A DNA stretch of 64,000 bases. It comes from Pseudomonadota bacterium (GTDB lineage: Bacteria; Pseudomonadota; Alphaproteobacteria; Sphingomonadales; Sphingomonadaceae). A program made the position numbers and the translations under genes. Below the pieces are notes generated by a model. It was given only the letters and a program-made list of their open reading frames with translations, ran no database searches and had not been told where the DNA came from. Of this stretch, positions 1-8,533 are shown in pieces (within the stretch, counting starts at the first letter, position 1; every line of letters begins with the position of its first letter). The DNA is taken from contig JAEWEY010000004.1 in the NCBI GenBank assembly GCA_023389105.1, positions 744,001 to 808,000 on the forward strand, given 5' to 3'.

Positions 1-170
1 CGGCGACGTCCGGGAACGCGCGCATTTTGCACCTGACCGACCGCGGTGCGATCAAACCGGGTCTGCTTGCCGATCTTGTCGCCGTCGATGGCGATCCGAC
101 CTTGGACGTCAAAGCCGTGCGACAGGTGCGTCTGGTGATCAAGGGCGGGAAAGTCGTTCGCGCGCCTTAG
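1..170 (+). CDS. Amidohydrolase family protein, C-terminal fragment
   Basis: The frame opening at base 3 runs without a stop to TAG at 168-170 and gives 55 residues. They contain the closing signature of metal-dependent amidohydrolases of the imidazolonepropionase/dihydroorotase type: a G-x-I-K-P-G-L-x-A-D-L-V stretch, then a valine-rich strand ending in I-K-G-G-K-V-V. In these enzymes this segment rebuilds the small N-terminal beta-sandwich beside the metal-binding barrel. The catalytic barrel lies outside the window, so the substrate cannot be told. The downstream M16 genes run the other way and their last codon abuts this stop. Confidence 0.75.
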   Translation, partial: ATSGNARILHLTDRGAIKPGLLADLVAVDGDPTLDVKAVRQVRLVIKGGKVVRAP

Positions 171-1583
171 CTATTTGCCTGTCGGAAGCGTGACCCGCTG
201 CACAGCCGCGCGTTTAAGCTCAGGCAATTCCATCAACTGCGGCTCGACGCTCTTCATGTCGCCGACCACCACCATTACCAGCCGGTCGATCGGCAGGTCG
301 GTTTTGGCGAGTGTGCTGATCTGCGCCGGCGTGACCGCCATCGCCCGCTGCACGTAGCTGTCGAAATAGCTGGGCTTGAGCCCGAGCAGGTCGGCGCGGA
401 CGAGCTGTCCTGCGATCAGGTCGGCACTGGTCGTCCGCATCAGGAGATAGGAACCGGCATAGGTCTTCATGCCCTGTGCTTCCGCAGCAGCGGGCGGCTC
501 GGCCTGAAGCCGGCGGATTTCCTTGAACACCTCGGCCATCGCCTTTCCGGTCACCGAGGGTGTGATGTCCCCTGCCCAGACCCAACTGGCGCCGCCTGGG
601 CGGCCGGAAATATTGGAATAAGGCGAATACGTGTAACCTTTGTCCTCGCGAATATTGAGCGTGATGCGCGATCCGAACGAACCACCGAGCAGTGCATCGG
701 TGACGCGAAACGGAACATCGGTCGGCGACCCGACGGCAGGCGCGGCGAAGGCGAGGCGTACGGTCGTCTGCTCGCTGCCCGGACGGTCCGCCAGCACGAG
801 CTTGGGCCCGCCATTGAAGCGGGCCAGCAACTGCTTACGCGGCGGCCCGGCCGTCCAGGATCCAAACGCGCGCTCGGCGGCAGCGCGTACCGCCGGTTTG
901 TCGAACTGGCCAATGACATAGAGGGTCGATCTTCCCGCGCCGAACTGCGTGTCGTGAAATTGCTTCACGTCCGCGAGGCGATAGCCGGCAAGCTGCGCTG
1001 CCGTCGGGAGCGGCGTTCCATAGGGATGCGAACCATATAACGCCTTGGCGAGCAAAGCGTCGGCCATCGACTGCGGCGTGGCTTCCGCCTGCGCGAGGGC
1101 ACGCTTGCGATTGGCCATGACTCTGTCGAAGTCCGCTTGTGCAAGCGTCGGACGCCGCATCACGTCGCCGAGCAGCGCGACCGCATCCCCCGCGCGCTCC
1201 GCGAGCACGGTGGTCGAATATTGGGTCAGGTTGGAGTCCGCGCGCGCGGACAGCGATCCGCCCATCCCGGAGAAGGCTTCCGCTAGCTGGGTGGCCGTCA
1301 GCCCCCCTGCCCCCTCCTTCGCAAGGTCTGCATTGATCGCCGGCAACCACGGCTTGCCCGGTGCATCCAGGTCACCCGCAAAAGTGCTCAGCACCAAAGT
1401 CGTTTGCGGCACCGACCCGAAGGGTACGAACGCAATCGTCATGCCGTTGGCCAGCCGTTCACGCTCGATGGCCGGCATCTTGAATGGCCTTGGTGTGTCG
1501 ATTGGCGGCGCGGCGGGCGCCGTTTGGGCGATCGCCGGCGACGCTAGTAGGGCAGCGGCGGCGAGAAAAATGGATGCACGCAT
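171..1583 (-). CDS. M16 family peptidase-like protein, non-catalytic partner
   Basis: This 470-residue secreted protein opens with a clear signal peptide (MRASIFLAAAALLASPAIAQ). It shows the two-lobed M16 fold, with the N-G-M-x-x-x-x-V-P strand near residue 46 and an S-P-Y-S-N/R-G-G-type segment in the second half. The zinc motif HxxEH, expected about 35 residues after the first strand, is absent. Such proteins usually pair with an active M16 subunit, and the gene directly upstream encodes one. Its ATG shares a base with that gene's stop (TAATG), so the two are probably translationally coupled. Role in periplasmic peptide degradation is inferred. Confidence 0.88.
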   Translation of the reverse strand: MRASIFLAAAALLASPAIAQTAPAAPPIDTPRPFKMPAIERERLANGMTIAFVPFGSVPQTTLVLSTFAGDLDAPGKPWLPAINADLAKEGAGGLTATQLAEAFSGMGGSLSARADSNLTQYSTTVLAERAGDAVALLGDVMRRPTLAQADFDRVMANRKRALAQAEATPQSMADALLAKALYGSHPYGTPLPTAAQLAGYRLADVKQFHDTQFGAGRSTLYVIGQFDKPAVRAAAERAFGSWTAGPPRKQLLARFNGGPKLVLADRPGSEQTTVRLAFAAPAVGSPTDVPFRVTDALLGGSFGSRITLNIREDKGYTYSPYSNISGRPGGASWVWAGDITPSVTGKAMAEVFKEIRRLQAEPPAAAEAQGMKTYAGSYLLMRTTSADLIAGQLVRADLLGLKPSYFDSYVQRAMAVTPAQISTLAKTDLPIDRLVMVVVGDMKSVEPQLMELPELKRAAVQRVTLPTGK

Positions 1584-2956
1584 TACTGGCCTGCCTTTCC
1601 TGCGTCCTTGCCAGCGACGATCGTGAAGGTCGATCGTTGCTCGGGTCTCAGATAGCGGCGCGCGACGTCCTGAACCTGCGCCGCGGTTACCGCGTCGAAG
1701 CGCTCGGGCAGTGAATTGACCATCCGCGGGTCGTCGCCAAATAAAGCTGCAAGCCCAACCAAGTCCGCCAGCTGGGCTCCACTCTCATCCGCGATCGCAC
1801 GATAGAGCGAGGACTTCGCCTTGGTTTTCGCGCGCGCCAATTCTTCGGCGCTGGGCGGCGCGGCAAGGAAATCGTCCATCACCTTGTCGACGACCTTATT
1901 GATTTCCGCATCGCTTACCGAAGCATCGTGAGTGAAGCTGACCATCCACAAGGCAGGCCCCTTGTAGCTGTACATGTCGCCGAGATAGCCATTGATGCCG
2001 CCGTCGAGATCGCCGGTGATCGAGCGGTCGATCGACAGCGCGCGGTTCAGGCGGCTGTCCGCGCCCTTCAGCAGCATCTGGTCGATCAGGCCCATGACGA
2101 TCCAGTCCTGACCACCGCGGGGCGGGACATGATATGCGAAGCTGTAGCCCGGCTTCGGTGCCAGCGGATCAACCCGCGAGCCCACACGCGCCTTGGTCTG
2201 CGGCGCTTCGGAAAGATCGGGCAGCGCCACCGGCGGTCCGGCGGGGATCGGTGCGAAATACTTCTGCACCATCGCCTTTGCCTGGGCCGGATCGAAGTCG
2301 CCCTGAATGACCAGCGAGGCATTGTTGGGACGATAATATTTGGCCGAAAAATCCTTTGCGTCGGCTACCGTCGCCGCCTCGATTTCCTTCAGGTCGCCGT
2401 AGAAGTTGTGGGAATTGTACCAGTTGCTGTTCGCCAGCATCGGGAGGTCGATCCACGGCCACGACCCATAGGGCGCATTGAGGACGTTGACCTTCACCTC
2501 ATTGCCGACGACGCCTTGCTGGTTCTTCAGCACCACGTCGTTGATAACCGGACGCGCCATGCGGTCGCTATCCAGCCACAGCATCAGTTCCAGCGCATTG
2601 GACGGCACCCACTCGACGTAATCGGTGTAATCGAAGCGGGTCGAGCCGTTGATGTAGCCGCCGGCTGCGGTCACGTCGCCGATTAGCCGGCCCTTCGGCG
2701 CATTCTGCGAGCCCTGAAACATCAAATGCTCGAACAGGTGCGCGAATCCGGTGCGATCGCGTGGCTCGACTCGAAAGCCTATCCCGTAAAACTGCTTCAC
2801 ATTGACCGTGCCGGTCTTGCTGTTCGGGACCAGCACCACCTTCAGCCCATTGCCGAGCGTATAGCTCTCGATCGGCAGGTTCAGCGCCGGCGTCGCCGCA
2901 ATTGCAGCAGATGACGTCATTGCCAGCCACGATGCCAAAAGACCTATTCGACGCAC
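1583..2956 (-). CDS. M16 family zinc metallopeptidase, catalytic subunit
   Basis: This 457-residue protein has an N-terminal signal peptide and the inverted zinc motif of M16 (pitrilysin/processing-peptidase) enzymes: H73-L-F-E76-H77. A plausible third ligand is E153, 76 residues on, in a G-N-E-V-K-V segment. The N-G-L-K-V-V-L-V-P strand before the motif and the long C-terminal lobe complete the two-domain clamshell. It is expected to degrade oligopeptides in the periplasm. Together with the inactive partner downstream it resembles the alpha/beta pair of mitochondrial processing peptidase. First gene of a two-gene unit. The substrate is unknown. Confidence 0.92.
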   Translation of the reverse strand: MRRIGLLASWLAMTSSAAIAATPALNLPIESYTLGNGLKVVLVPNSKTGTVNVKQFYGIGFRVEPRDRTGFAHLFEHLMFQGSQNAPKGRLIGDVTAAGGYINGSTRFDYTDYVEWVPSNALELMLWLDSDRMARPVINDVVLKNQQGVVGNEVKVNVLNAPYGSWPWIDLPMLANSNWYNSHNFYGDLKEIEAATVADAKDFSAKYYRPNNASLVIQGDFDPAQAKAMVQKYFAPIPAGPPVALPDLSEAPQTKARVGSRVDPLAPKPGYSFAYHVPPRGGQDWIVMGLIDQMLLKGADSRLNRALSIDRSITGDLDGGINGYLGDMYSYKGPALWMVSFTHDASVSDAEINKVVDKVMDDFLAAPPSAEELARAKTKAKSSLYRAIADESGAQLADLVGLAALFGDDPRMVNSLPERFDAVTAAQVQDVARRYLRPEQRSTFTIVAGKDAGKAGQ

Positions 2957-3013
2957 AGCGAATCCCCCGCGATTTACCGCGAAGTTAATGCGCTCGATTA
3001 GTCGCGCAAGCCG

Positions 3014-4009
3014 CTAACCGTTGATCGTCTGCATCCCCGCCGCGTGATAACGGTCGCCGGCGGCTGCACCCGGCGGCAGGATATCGTCCAGCTGCTGCAA
3101 GTCGGCTTCGGTCAGCGTGACCTCCAGTGCGCCAATATTGTCGTCGAGATAGCGAATGTGCTTCGTGCCCGGGATGGGCACGATGTCGTCGCCCTTCGCC
3201 AAGACCCAGGCGAGCGCCAGCTGCGCGGTGGTGCAACCCTTCTCCCGCGCCATCGCCCCAACCTCATCGACAAGCTGGAGGTTCTTGGCGAAGTTGTCGC
3301 CCTGGAACCGCGGATGATTCCGGCGGGTGTCGCCCTCGGGAAAATCATCGGGCGACTTGAACTGACCCGTCAGGAAACCGCGACCGAGCGGCGAGTACGC
3401 CACGTAGCCAATCCCGAGCTCGCGAACCGTCGGCAGCACGCCGCCTTCCGCGTCGCGGCTCCACAGAGAAAGCTCCGTCTGCACCGCGGTGATCGGCGAC
3501 GTTGCATGCGCCTTGCGGATGGTGTCCGGCGCCGCTTCGCTGAGGCCGAGGAAGCGAACCTTCCCCTCTTCCTTCAGCCGCGCCATCTCGCCGACCGTAT
3601 CCTCGATGGGCACGTTCTGGTCGACGCGATGCTGGTAATAGAGGTCGATGACGTCGACGCCGAGGCGCTCGAGGCTCGCCTCGCAAGCCGAGCGCACGTA
3701 CGCGGGATCGCCCTTCACACCGAGGAACTCGCCGTTCGGCCCCCGCACGTTGCCGAACTTGGTCGCCAGGAACACCTCGTCGCGCCGGTCCCGGATCGCT
3801 TTGCCGACCAGTTCCTCGTTGCGGCCGACGCCGTACATGTCCGCCGTGTCGAGGAAGTTCACGCCGCGGTCGAGCGCGTGGTGAATCGTCGCGATCGATC
3901 CCTGCTCGTCGCCGCTACCGTAGAACTCGCTCATGCCCATGCAGCCAAGCCCGATGGCCGAAACCTCGGGACCGTTCTTGCCGAGACGGCGCTTGCCAAC
4001 CTGAAACAT
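3014..4009 (-). CDS. Aldo/keto reductase
   Basis: A 331-residue NADP(H)-dependent oxidoreductase with the (beta/alpha)8 AKR fold. The catalytic tetrad is visible as D54, Y59 (D-T-A-D-M-Y-G), K84 (A-T-K-F-G) and H127 (Y-Y-Q-H-R-V-D), and the cofactor-binding P-I-P-G-T-K-H segment lies near the C-terminus. Length and sequence fit the AKR13 / YakC-like group that reduces aldehydes and ketones. It is the last gene of the marR-emrA-emrB unit, 12 bases after emrB, with a purine-rich leader (GGAGAAGC) before the ATG. Co-transcription suggests it detoxifies the compounds sensed by the MarR protein, but this is inference. Confidence 0.92.
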   Translation of the reverse strand: MFQVGKRRLGKNGPEVSAIGLGCMGMSEFYGSGDEQGSIATIHHALDRGVNFLDTADMYGVGRNEELVGKAIRDRRDEVFLATKFGNVRGPNGEFLGVKGDPAYVRSACEASLERLGVDVIDLYYQHRVDQNVPIEDTVGEMARLKEEGKVRFLGLSEAAPDTIRKAHATSPITAVQTELSLWSRDAEGGVLPTVRELGIGYVAYSPLGRGFLTGQFKSPDDFPEGDTRRNHPRFQGDNFAKNLQLVDEVGAMAREKGCTTAQLALAWVLAKGDDIVPIPGTKHIRYLDDNIGALEVTLTEADLQQLDDILPPGAAAGDRYHAAGMQTING

Positions 4010-4021
4010 GAGCTTCTCCTT

Positions 4022-5566
4022 TTAATCCATGGCGACGTGGGGCGGCCCGCCACTGCCGACCTTGTTGCCGCGCTTCATGAGCAGCAGCAGCGGCAATACC
4101 GAGAAGGTGACGATCATCATCAGCTTGAAGTCATCGAGGTAGGCGATGAACAGCGCCTGCTTGTTGATGATCATGTTGATGTAGGCGAGTGCCGCCGGAC
4201 CCGCGACCGGGAATACCGTCTGCAGCATGCTCGGGTCCGCTGTCGGTATCGTCTGCTCGGTGATGTTGCGAGCGAGGTCAGCATGCGACACTTGCGTCAT
4301 GCGCACCAGTTGGGTGCTCACGACGGAAATTCCGATCGACCCGCCGATATTCCGCGACAGGTTCAGCAACGCCGCCGCCGTCGTCCGCGCCTTCGCCGCC
4401 AGCGTTTCGAACGCCAGACTTTGAAGCGGCACGAATATGAGACCGAGGCCGAGGCCCTGCACGACGCCGCTAAGAATCACCGGCCGTGCCGGTTGATCGA
4501 TCGCGAAGCCCGTCATCATGTAGAGCGACACGCCCATCAGGACGACACCAAGGCCGACCAGCAGACGGGAATCGACCTTCCCGGTAAGCCGACCGGCCAT
4601 GAGCATGGAGATAAGAGTTCCTATGCCGCGCGGCGCCGTGAGAAAGCCCGACTGCAGGACCGAATAGCCGTACATCGTCTGCAATAATGGCGGCAGCAGC
4701 GCGAGGCCGGCGAGCAAGAGCACGCCCGTCACCGCCATGAACACGAGCGCGGTTGCGAAATTGCGGTCCTTAAACATCGATCGGTCGAACAAAGGATTCT
4801 TTGCCGTGATCATGTGCACGACGAACATCCACGCTGCACCGATCGCGAGGCCGAGCTCAAGCCGGATTTCCCAGCTAGAGAGCCAATCCTCCTGCTCGCC
4901 GCGGTCGAGAAACAGCTGCAGCCCGGCCAGCGCCAGCGCGAGCAGGATAAAGCCGAACATGTCGAACTTGCGCTCGTGCGTGGGAGCTTTCGGCATGAAG
5001 CGGAGCATCACGAGAATGCAGAGGATTCCCACCGGCAGGTTGACCAGGAACACCCAGCGCCAGTTGTAATTGTCGGTCAGCCAGCCGCCGAGCACTGGCC
5101 CCAGGATCGGGCCGATCATCACGCCGCCGCCGAACAGGGCCATTGCCTGGCCATGCTTCTCGCGCGGATTGATGTCGAACAGGGTCGCCTGCGCCAAGGG
5201 CACGATGAAAGCGCCGCCCACGCCCTGCAGCGCGCGAAACATCACCATTTCGACCAGCGAGGTCGCCGTTGCGCACAGCACCGACGCGACCGTGAAGACC
5301 ACTACTGAAATGAGCAGCAGCCGCTTGCGCCCAACCTTGTCGGCCAGCCAACCGCTGATCGGCAACGCGATCGCCGACGCGACGATGTAGCTTGTCAGCA
5401 CCCAGTTGATGGTGTCCTGCGTCGCGCTGAGGCTCGCCTGCATGTGCGGCAACGCCACGTTGGCAATGGTCGTATCCAGCACCTGCAGCAGGACGGCCAT
5501 CATCACCCCGATGGTGACGATGATCCGTTCGCCGGCAGGCAGCGGGTGTGTGGCGGCTTCCGCCAT
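4022..5566 (-). CDS. emrB: DHA2-family multidrug efflux MFS transporter, EmrB type
   Basis: This 514-residue inner-membrane protein has about 14 hydrophobic segments, as in the DHA2 drug:H+ antiporters. Visible family marks are the loop motif G-W-L-A-D-K-V-G-R-K-R after TM2, the F-R-A-L-Q-G-V-G-G segment in TM4 and a motif-C-like G-P-I-L-G-P-V-L-G-G in TM5. With the adjacent HlyD-type EmrA and an outer-membrane TolC it would form a tripartite pump expelling hydrophobic or uncoupler-like drugs. It begins 4 bases after emrA ends, in one operon with the MarR repressor. No outer-membrane channel gene is present here. Confidence 0.93.
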   Translation of the reverse strand: MAEAATHPLPAGERIIVTIGVMMAVLLQVLDTTIANVALPHMQASLSATQDTINWVLTSYIVASAIALPISGWLADKVGRKRLLLISVVVFTVASVLCATATSLVEMVMFRALQGVGGAFIVPLAQATLFDINPREKHGQAMALFGGGVMIGPILGPVLGGWLTDNYNWRWVFLVNLPVGILCILVMLRFMPKAPTHERKFDMFGFILLALALAGLQLFLDRGEQEDWLSSWEIRLELGLAIGAAWMFVVHMITAKNPLFDRSMFKDRNFATALVFMAVTGVLLLAGLALLPPLLQTMYGYSVLQSGFLTAPRGIGTLISMLMAGRLTGKVDSRLLVGLGVVLMGVSLYMMTGFAIDQPARPVILSGVVQGLGLGLIFVPLQSLAFETLAAKARTTAAALLNLSRNIGGSIGISVVSTQLVRMTQVSHADLARNITEQTIPTADPSMLQTVFPVAGPAALAYINMIINKQALFIAYLDDFKLMMIVTFSVLPLLLLMKRGNKVGSGGPPHVAMD

Positions 5567-5570
5567 CGCC

Positions 5571-6653
5571 TTACTTCTTCGACTGGTCGTCGAAGTAGAC
5601 GGTTGAGGTCACCGACAGGCCCGCGATCAACGGCTGCGACGGATGCCCGTCGAACGCAATCCGGACCGGGACGCGCTGCGTCACCTTGACCCAGTTTCCA
5701 TTGGCGTTCTGCGCAGGCAGCAACGAGAACTCGCTACCCGTGCCAGCGCCGACGCTCTGGACATGGGCGTCGAATTTCTTGCCCGGATAGGCGTCGACCT
5801 CAATCGAGGCGCGCTGCCCCGGGACCATGCGGCCGACATCCTTTTCCTTGAAATTGGCTTCGACCCAGGCGGTGGTGCTGTGCACGAGGCTAATCATGCC
5901 GACGCCGGTCACAGCCATCTGGCCGACTTGAAGCTTGTCGGCGTTCTCGACGATGCCGTCCATCGGCGCCTTAACCTCGGTCCGCGACAGCTCGAGGCGT
6001 GCCTTGTCCACAGCGGCACGCGCCTGCGCGATCTGAGGTTGCTCGCCGTTGCTGCTGACCGCGGCGCTGGCGTTGGCGGCACGGGCGCGGGCATCGGCTA
6101 GCTGCGTTTCGGCTGCGCGCACTTCGTTGAGCGCGTCCTCATAATCGGCTTTCGTGGTGAAGCCCCGCTTCAGCAGCGCCGACTGACGGCCGAGCGCGTT
6201 CTGCTTGATCGCCAGATTGGCCTGCGCACCAGTGATGTCTCCGCCGGTCCCTGCCGCAGTCGTGCGCAGCACCTGCGTCTGCAGCTGCGCCGCGGCAAGC
6301 GCCGCCTGCGCCTGCTCGAGCGCTACCTGGTATGGCTGCGGATCGATGCGGAACAGCACGTCGCCGCGCTTCACCTTCGCACCATTGCGTACGCGGACCT
6401 CGACGACCTGGCCGTTCACCTGCGGACTTACGGACACGATGTCCTGGCGGATCTGCGCGTCGTCAGTCGACACGCTGCCGCCGCTGGTCAGCCACCAATA
6501 GGCGCCGATGGCGATCAGGATCGCCGGCACGATCAGCATGACGATCGTCTTCAAGCTGCCCTTACCCTGCGGCACTTTCACGCGGCGGCGCTTTTTCGGC
6601 GCTTCCTCCGCGACATCCGCAGGCGACATCGGTTCTGTAGCCATCTTGTTCAT
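5571..6653 (-). CDS. emrA: HlyD-family periplasmic adaptor, EmrA type
   Basis: A 360-residue membrane-fusion protein. It has a basic cytoplasmic N-terminus, one transmembrane helix at about residues 35-52, a lipoyl-like half (V-N-G-Q-V-V-E-V-R-V-R-N-G), an alpha-helical hairpin rich in Ala/Gln (about 115-215), the second lipoyl half with the K-A-P-M-D-G-I-V-E motif, and a beta-barrel. It bridges EmrB to an outer-membrane TolC-type channel. Its ATG overlaps the TGA of the marR gene (ATGA), so translation of repressor and pump is coupled. Two other in-frame ATGs lie within the first ten codons. Confidence 0.93.
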   Translation of the reverse strand: MNKMATEPMSPADVAEEAPKKRRRVKVPQGKGSLKTIVMLIVPAILIAIGAYWWLTSGGSVSTDDAQIRQDIVSVSPQVNGQVVEVRVRNGAKVKRGDVLFRIDPQPYQVALEQAQAALAAAQLQTQVLRTTAAGTGGDITGAQANLAIKQNALGRQSALLKRGFTTKADYEDALNEVRAAETQLADARARAANASAAVSSNGEQPQIAQARAAVDKARLELSRTEVKAPMDGIVENADKLQVGQMAVTGVGMISLVHSTTAWVEANFKEKDVGRMVPGQRASIEVDAYPGKKFDAHVQSVGAGTGSEFSLLPAQNANGNWVKVTQRVPVRIAFDGHPSQPLIAGLSVTSTVYFDDQSKK

Positions 6654-7093
6654 TGGTTCGATGCCTTGTCGATCGGAGCGGCTCGGGCCACGTTTTCACG
6701 CACGCGTCCCAGCACTCGCCGCGCAATTTCAATCTGTTCGGATGGGATCCCTTCAAACGCGTGGGACGTCATCTCGTTCGCCACACCGCGCAATTTTTCA
6801 ATCAGCGGGCGGGCCGCTTTCGTGACATGCAGGCGCCAGGCGCGGCGATCAGCCGGATCGGCGACCCGCTCGACCAGCCGGGCTTCTTCCAGCCGGTCGA
6901 CGATCCGCGACAGCGTAATCGGCTCGATATCCAGCATGTCGGCCAGTTCGATCTGACGCAGGCCCGGCTGCCTTTCGAGCCGAAACAGCACCTTCCACTG
7001 CGCGCGCGTGACGCCGAGCCCGCAAGCCCGGCGATCAAAGGCCTTGCGCAGCGCGTGGGCCGTCTCGCCAATCTCAAAAGGAAGGGTTTCCAT
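6650..7093 (-). CDS. MarR-family transcriptional regulator of the emrAB operon
   Basis: About 147 residues with the MarR winged-helix layout: a dimerising N-terminal helix, an H-T-H around D-M-L-D-I-E-P-I-T-L-S-R-I-V-D-R-L, and the wing motif D-P-A-D-R-R-A-W. The start is taken at ATG 7093 (M-E-T-L-P-F-E-I). A TTG two codons upstream at 7099 is an alternative, and no strong ribosome-binding site favours either. It heads the operon with emrA, emrB and the aldo/keto reductase. Overlapping palindromes sit just upstream of its start, fitting autorepression relieved by a toxic ligand. The ligand is unknown. Confidence 0.88.
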   Translation of the reverse strand: METLPFEIGETAHALRKAFDRRACGLGVTRAQWKVLFRLERQPGLRQIELADMLDIEPITLSRIVDRLEEARLVERVADPADRRAWRLHVTKAARPLIEKLRGVANEMTSHAFEGIPSEQIEIARRVLGRVRENVARAAPIDKASNQ

Positions 7094-7108
7094 CGGCAAC
7101 CGATATAG

Positions 7109-7135
7109 TAAGCTTGCTTATATTAAGCAACCTTA
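7109..7135. promoter_or_regulatory. Nested palindromes, putative MarR operator
   Basis: Three overlapping dyads share arms here. TAAGC-TT-GCTTA lies at 7109-7120, GCTTA-TAT-TAAGC at 7116-7128 and TAAG-CAAC-CTTA at 7124-7135. The block is AT-rich against a GC-rich background and lies 16-42 bases upstream of the marR start on the minus strand, where a promoter is expected. MarR dimers bind such palindromes, so this is the likely autoregulatory operator of the emrAB operon. The assignment is inferred from position and symmetry. Confidence 0.6.
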
Positions 7136-7249
7136 AACGCAGAGAGCCGAGCGCGGTTCCGGGTGAATTTCGTGCAGTTCGAAGTGCAAAACGAACCCGC
7201 TTTGCTCGCGGCGTGACTACTGCGGCGGCATGTCTTGGCTCGACTGCCG

Positions 7250-7323
7250 TGGAGCGGGTAGCGGGAATCGAACCCGCGCGTTCAGCTTGGGAAGCTGACA
7301 GGCTACCATTACATCATACCCGC
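7250..7323 (-). tRNA. tRNA-Gly(CCC)
   Basis: On the minus strand the 74-base sequence folds as a tRNA. The acceptor stem is GCGGGTA/TACCCGC. The anticodon stem TCAGC/GCTGA encloses the loop TTCCCAA, whose central CCC is the anticodon for glycine GGG codons. The T-arm is GCGGG-TTCGAAT-CCCGC, and an encoded CCA end is present at 7250-7252. No partner tRNA lies nearby. Confidence 0.93.
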
Positions 7324-7413
7324 CCGTGGGCTGGCGCCGATGTGGATTGGCCGTCTGGCCAAGTCAACGGCCCGAGGACGGAACGGGTAAGCGAGCACCG
7401 CTTTGATGGCGCA

Positions 7414-7698
7414 ATGGCTCGACGCCCACCCTATCCTGTCACTTCAGACGGCAAGTATTTCGTCGTCCGCGGACGCCTGTGGCGAACAAGCAACCCAGCC
7501 CTCGCTCCCGAACGTCGTGAGGCTCTCGTGAGAGAACTGATGGACGCCCGGCGCAAGCGCGATCGTACAAGGGTCGACGCCGCCAAACGCGCGCTCGGAG
7601 AGCGCGGTAAGCCATGGTGGACCGACGGCGCGCCGGACTACAATCGGCACATGGCGAAGAATACGCCCTATGCTGAATGGTTCGCGGACCTCGCCTAG
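7414..7698 (+). CDS. Conserved small hypothetical protein (94 aa)
   Basis: A 94-residue basic, cytosolic-looking protein rich in Arg, Ala and Trp, with no signal peptide or membrane segment. It starts M-A-R-R-P-P-Y-P-V and has a central R-G-R-L-W-R and an A-K-R-A-L-G segment. The frame stays open about 300 bases upstream, but that part crosses the tRNA-Gly gene, so the ATG at 7414 is taken as the start. I recall similar short proteins in sphingomonad genomes but know no function. Its stop overlaps the convergent CinA-type gene by four bases. Confidence 0.65.
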   Translation: MARRPPYPVTSDGKYFVVRGRLWRTSNPALAPERREALVRELMDARRKRDRTRVDAAKRALGERGKPWWTDGAPDYNRHMAKNTPYAEWFADLA

Positions 7699-8456
7699 AG
7701 CCCGCCCTCGACAGGTTCGAAGCCCGCTTGCCGCAATCCCTCGGCCAACTGCTGGGCGATTTGACGCGCCAGGTCGCCATCGGCAGACCGGATCACGAAG
7801 TTCGATCCGTACCGGCCTTCCTTGAAAAATGGATAGCTGCCGATCGTCACGCCCGGGTTTGCCGCCTCGGTCTCGCGTAGCAGGTCGGCAACGTCGCTTT
7901 CCGGCGCCCGCGCCCCGACCGTTGACGAAACGACCGGACGACCGCCCTCCAGCGTCCCTGTCATCGCGGCCAGCATCGCTGCCGTGATGCCCGGCACCCC
8001 CGCCATGATGAAGACATTGCCGATCTTGATGCCCGGCGCGCCCGAGCTGGGGTTGGCAAGCAATTCGCTCCCCTCGGGCACCCGCGCCATCCGTAGCCGC
8101 GCCGGAGTCAGCCCGCCAGGCCGGTCGCGGTAGTATCCTTCCAGCACCTTGCGTGCTTCCGGGTGCTCGACCACCGGCACGCCAAAGGCCTCCGCGATCG
8201 CATCGACGGTGATGTCGTCGTGCGTCGGCCCGATGCCACCGGTCGTGAACAGATAATCATGCGCTGCGCGCAGTTCGTTCACCGCACTCGCGATGCGCTC
8301 GGCCACGTCCGGCACGACCCGCGCTTCCGCCAGCCGGATGCCCTGGTCATTCAGCCACAGCGCGATTTGCGCAATATTCTTGTCCTGCGTCCGGCCGGAC
8401 AGAATTTCATCGCCAATGACGACCAGCGCGGCCGTCCAGATCCGTTCTTCGCTCAC
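7695..8456 (-). CDS. CinA/MoaB-type competence-damage protein, nucleotide- or molybdopterin-binding domain only
   Basis: This 253-residue protein is built on the MoCF (MoaB/Mog-like) domain found at the N-terminus of CinA. The diagnostic motif T-T-G-G-I-G-P-T-H-D-D lies near residue 92, preceded by the G-D-E-I-L-S-G-R-T strand at the start. The C-terminal NMN-amidase domain of full-length CinA is missing, as is common for the alphaproteobacterial paralogue. Related domains act on molybdopterin or ADP-ribose pyrophosphate, and the substrate here is not established. The start codon is GTG. It is transcribed divergently from map. Confidence 0.88.
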   Translation of the reverse strand: MSEERIWTAALVVIGDEILSGRTQDKNIAQIALWLNDQGIRLAEARVVPDVAERIASAVNELRAAHDYLFTTGGIGPTHDDITVDAIAEAFGVPVVEHPEARKVLEGYYRDRPGGLTPARLRMARVPEGSELLANPSSGAPGIKIGNVFIMAGVPGITAAMLAAMTGTLEGGRPVVSSTVGARAPESDVADLLRETEAANPGVTIGSYPFFKEGRYGSNFVIRSADGDLARQIAQQLAEGLRQAGFEPVEGGL

Positions 8457-8533
8457 GCGCCGTCCCTAGCCCACCCGAAGCCGCGCGCAACAACCCCGTG
8501 CAAAATCCCGTAGGATTGCCTACTTAGGGGCCA

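Noticed and set aside
3044..4687. A 547-codon plus-strand frame across the aldo/keto reductase and emrB
   Set aside because: It is antisense to two genes with clear catalytic and membrane motifs, and its product is a featureless Arg/His-rich chain. High GC and C/G-ending codons keep the opposite strand open.
7114..7413. N-terminal extension of the 94-aa gene across the tRNA-Gly region
   Set aside because: The extension would overlap a tRNA that folds perfectly, and the protein has a natural-looking ATG at 7414.
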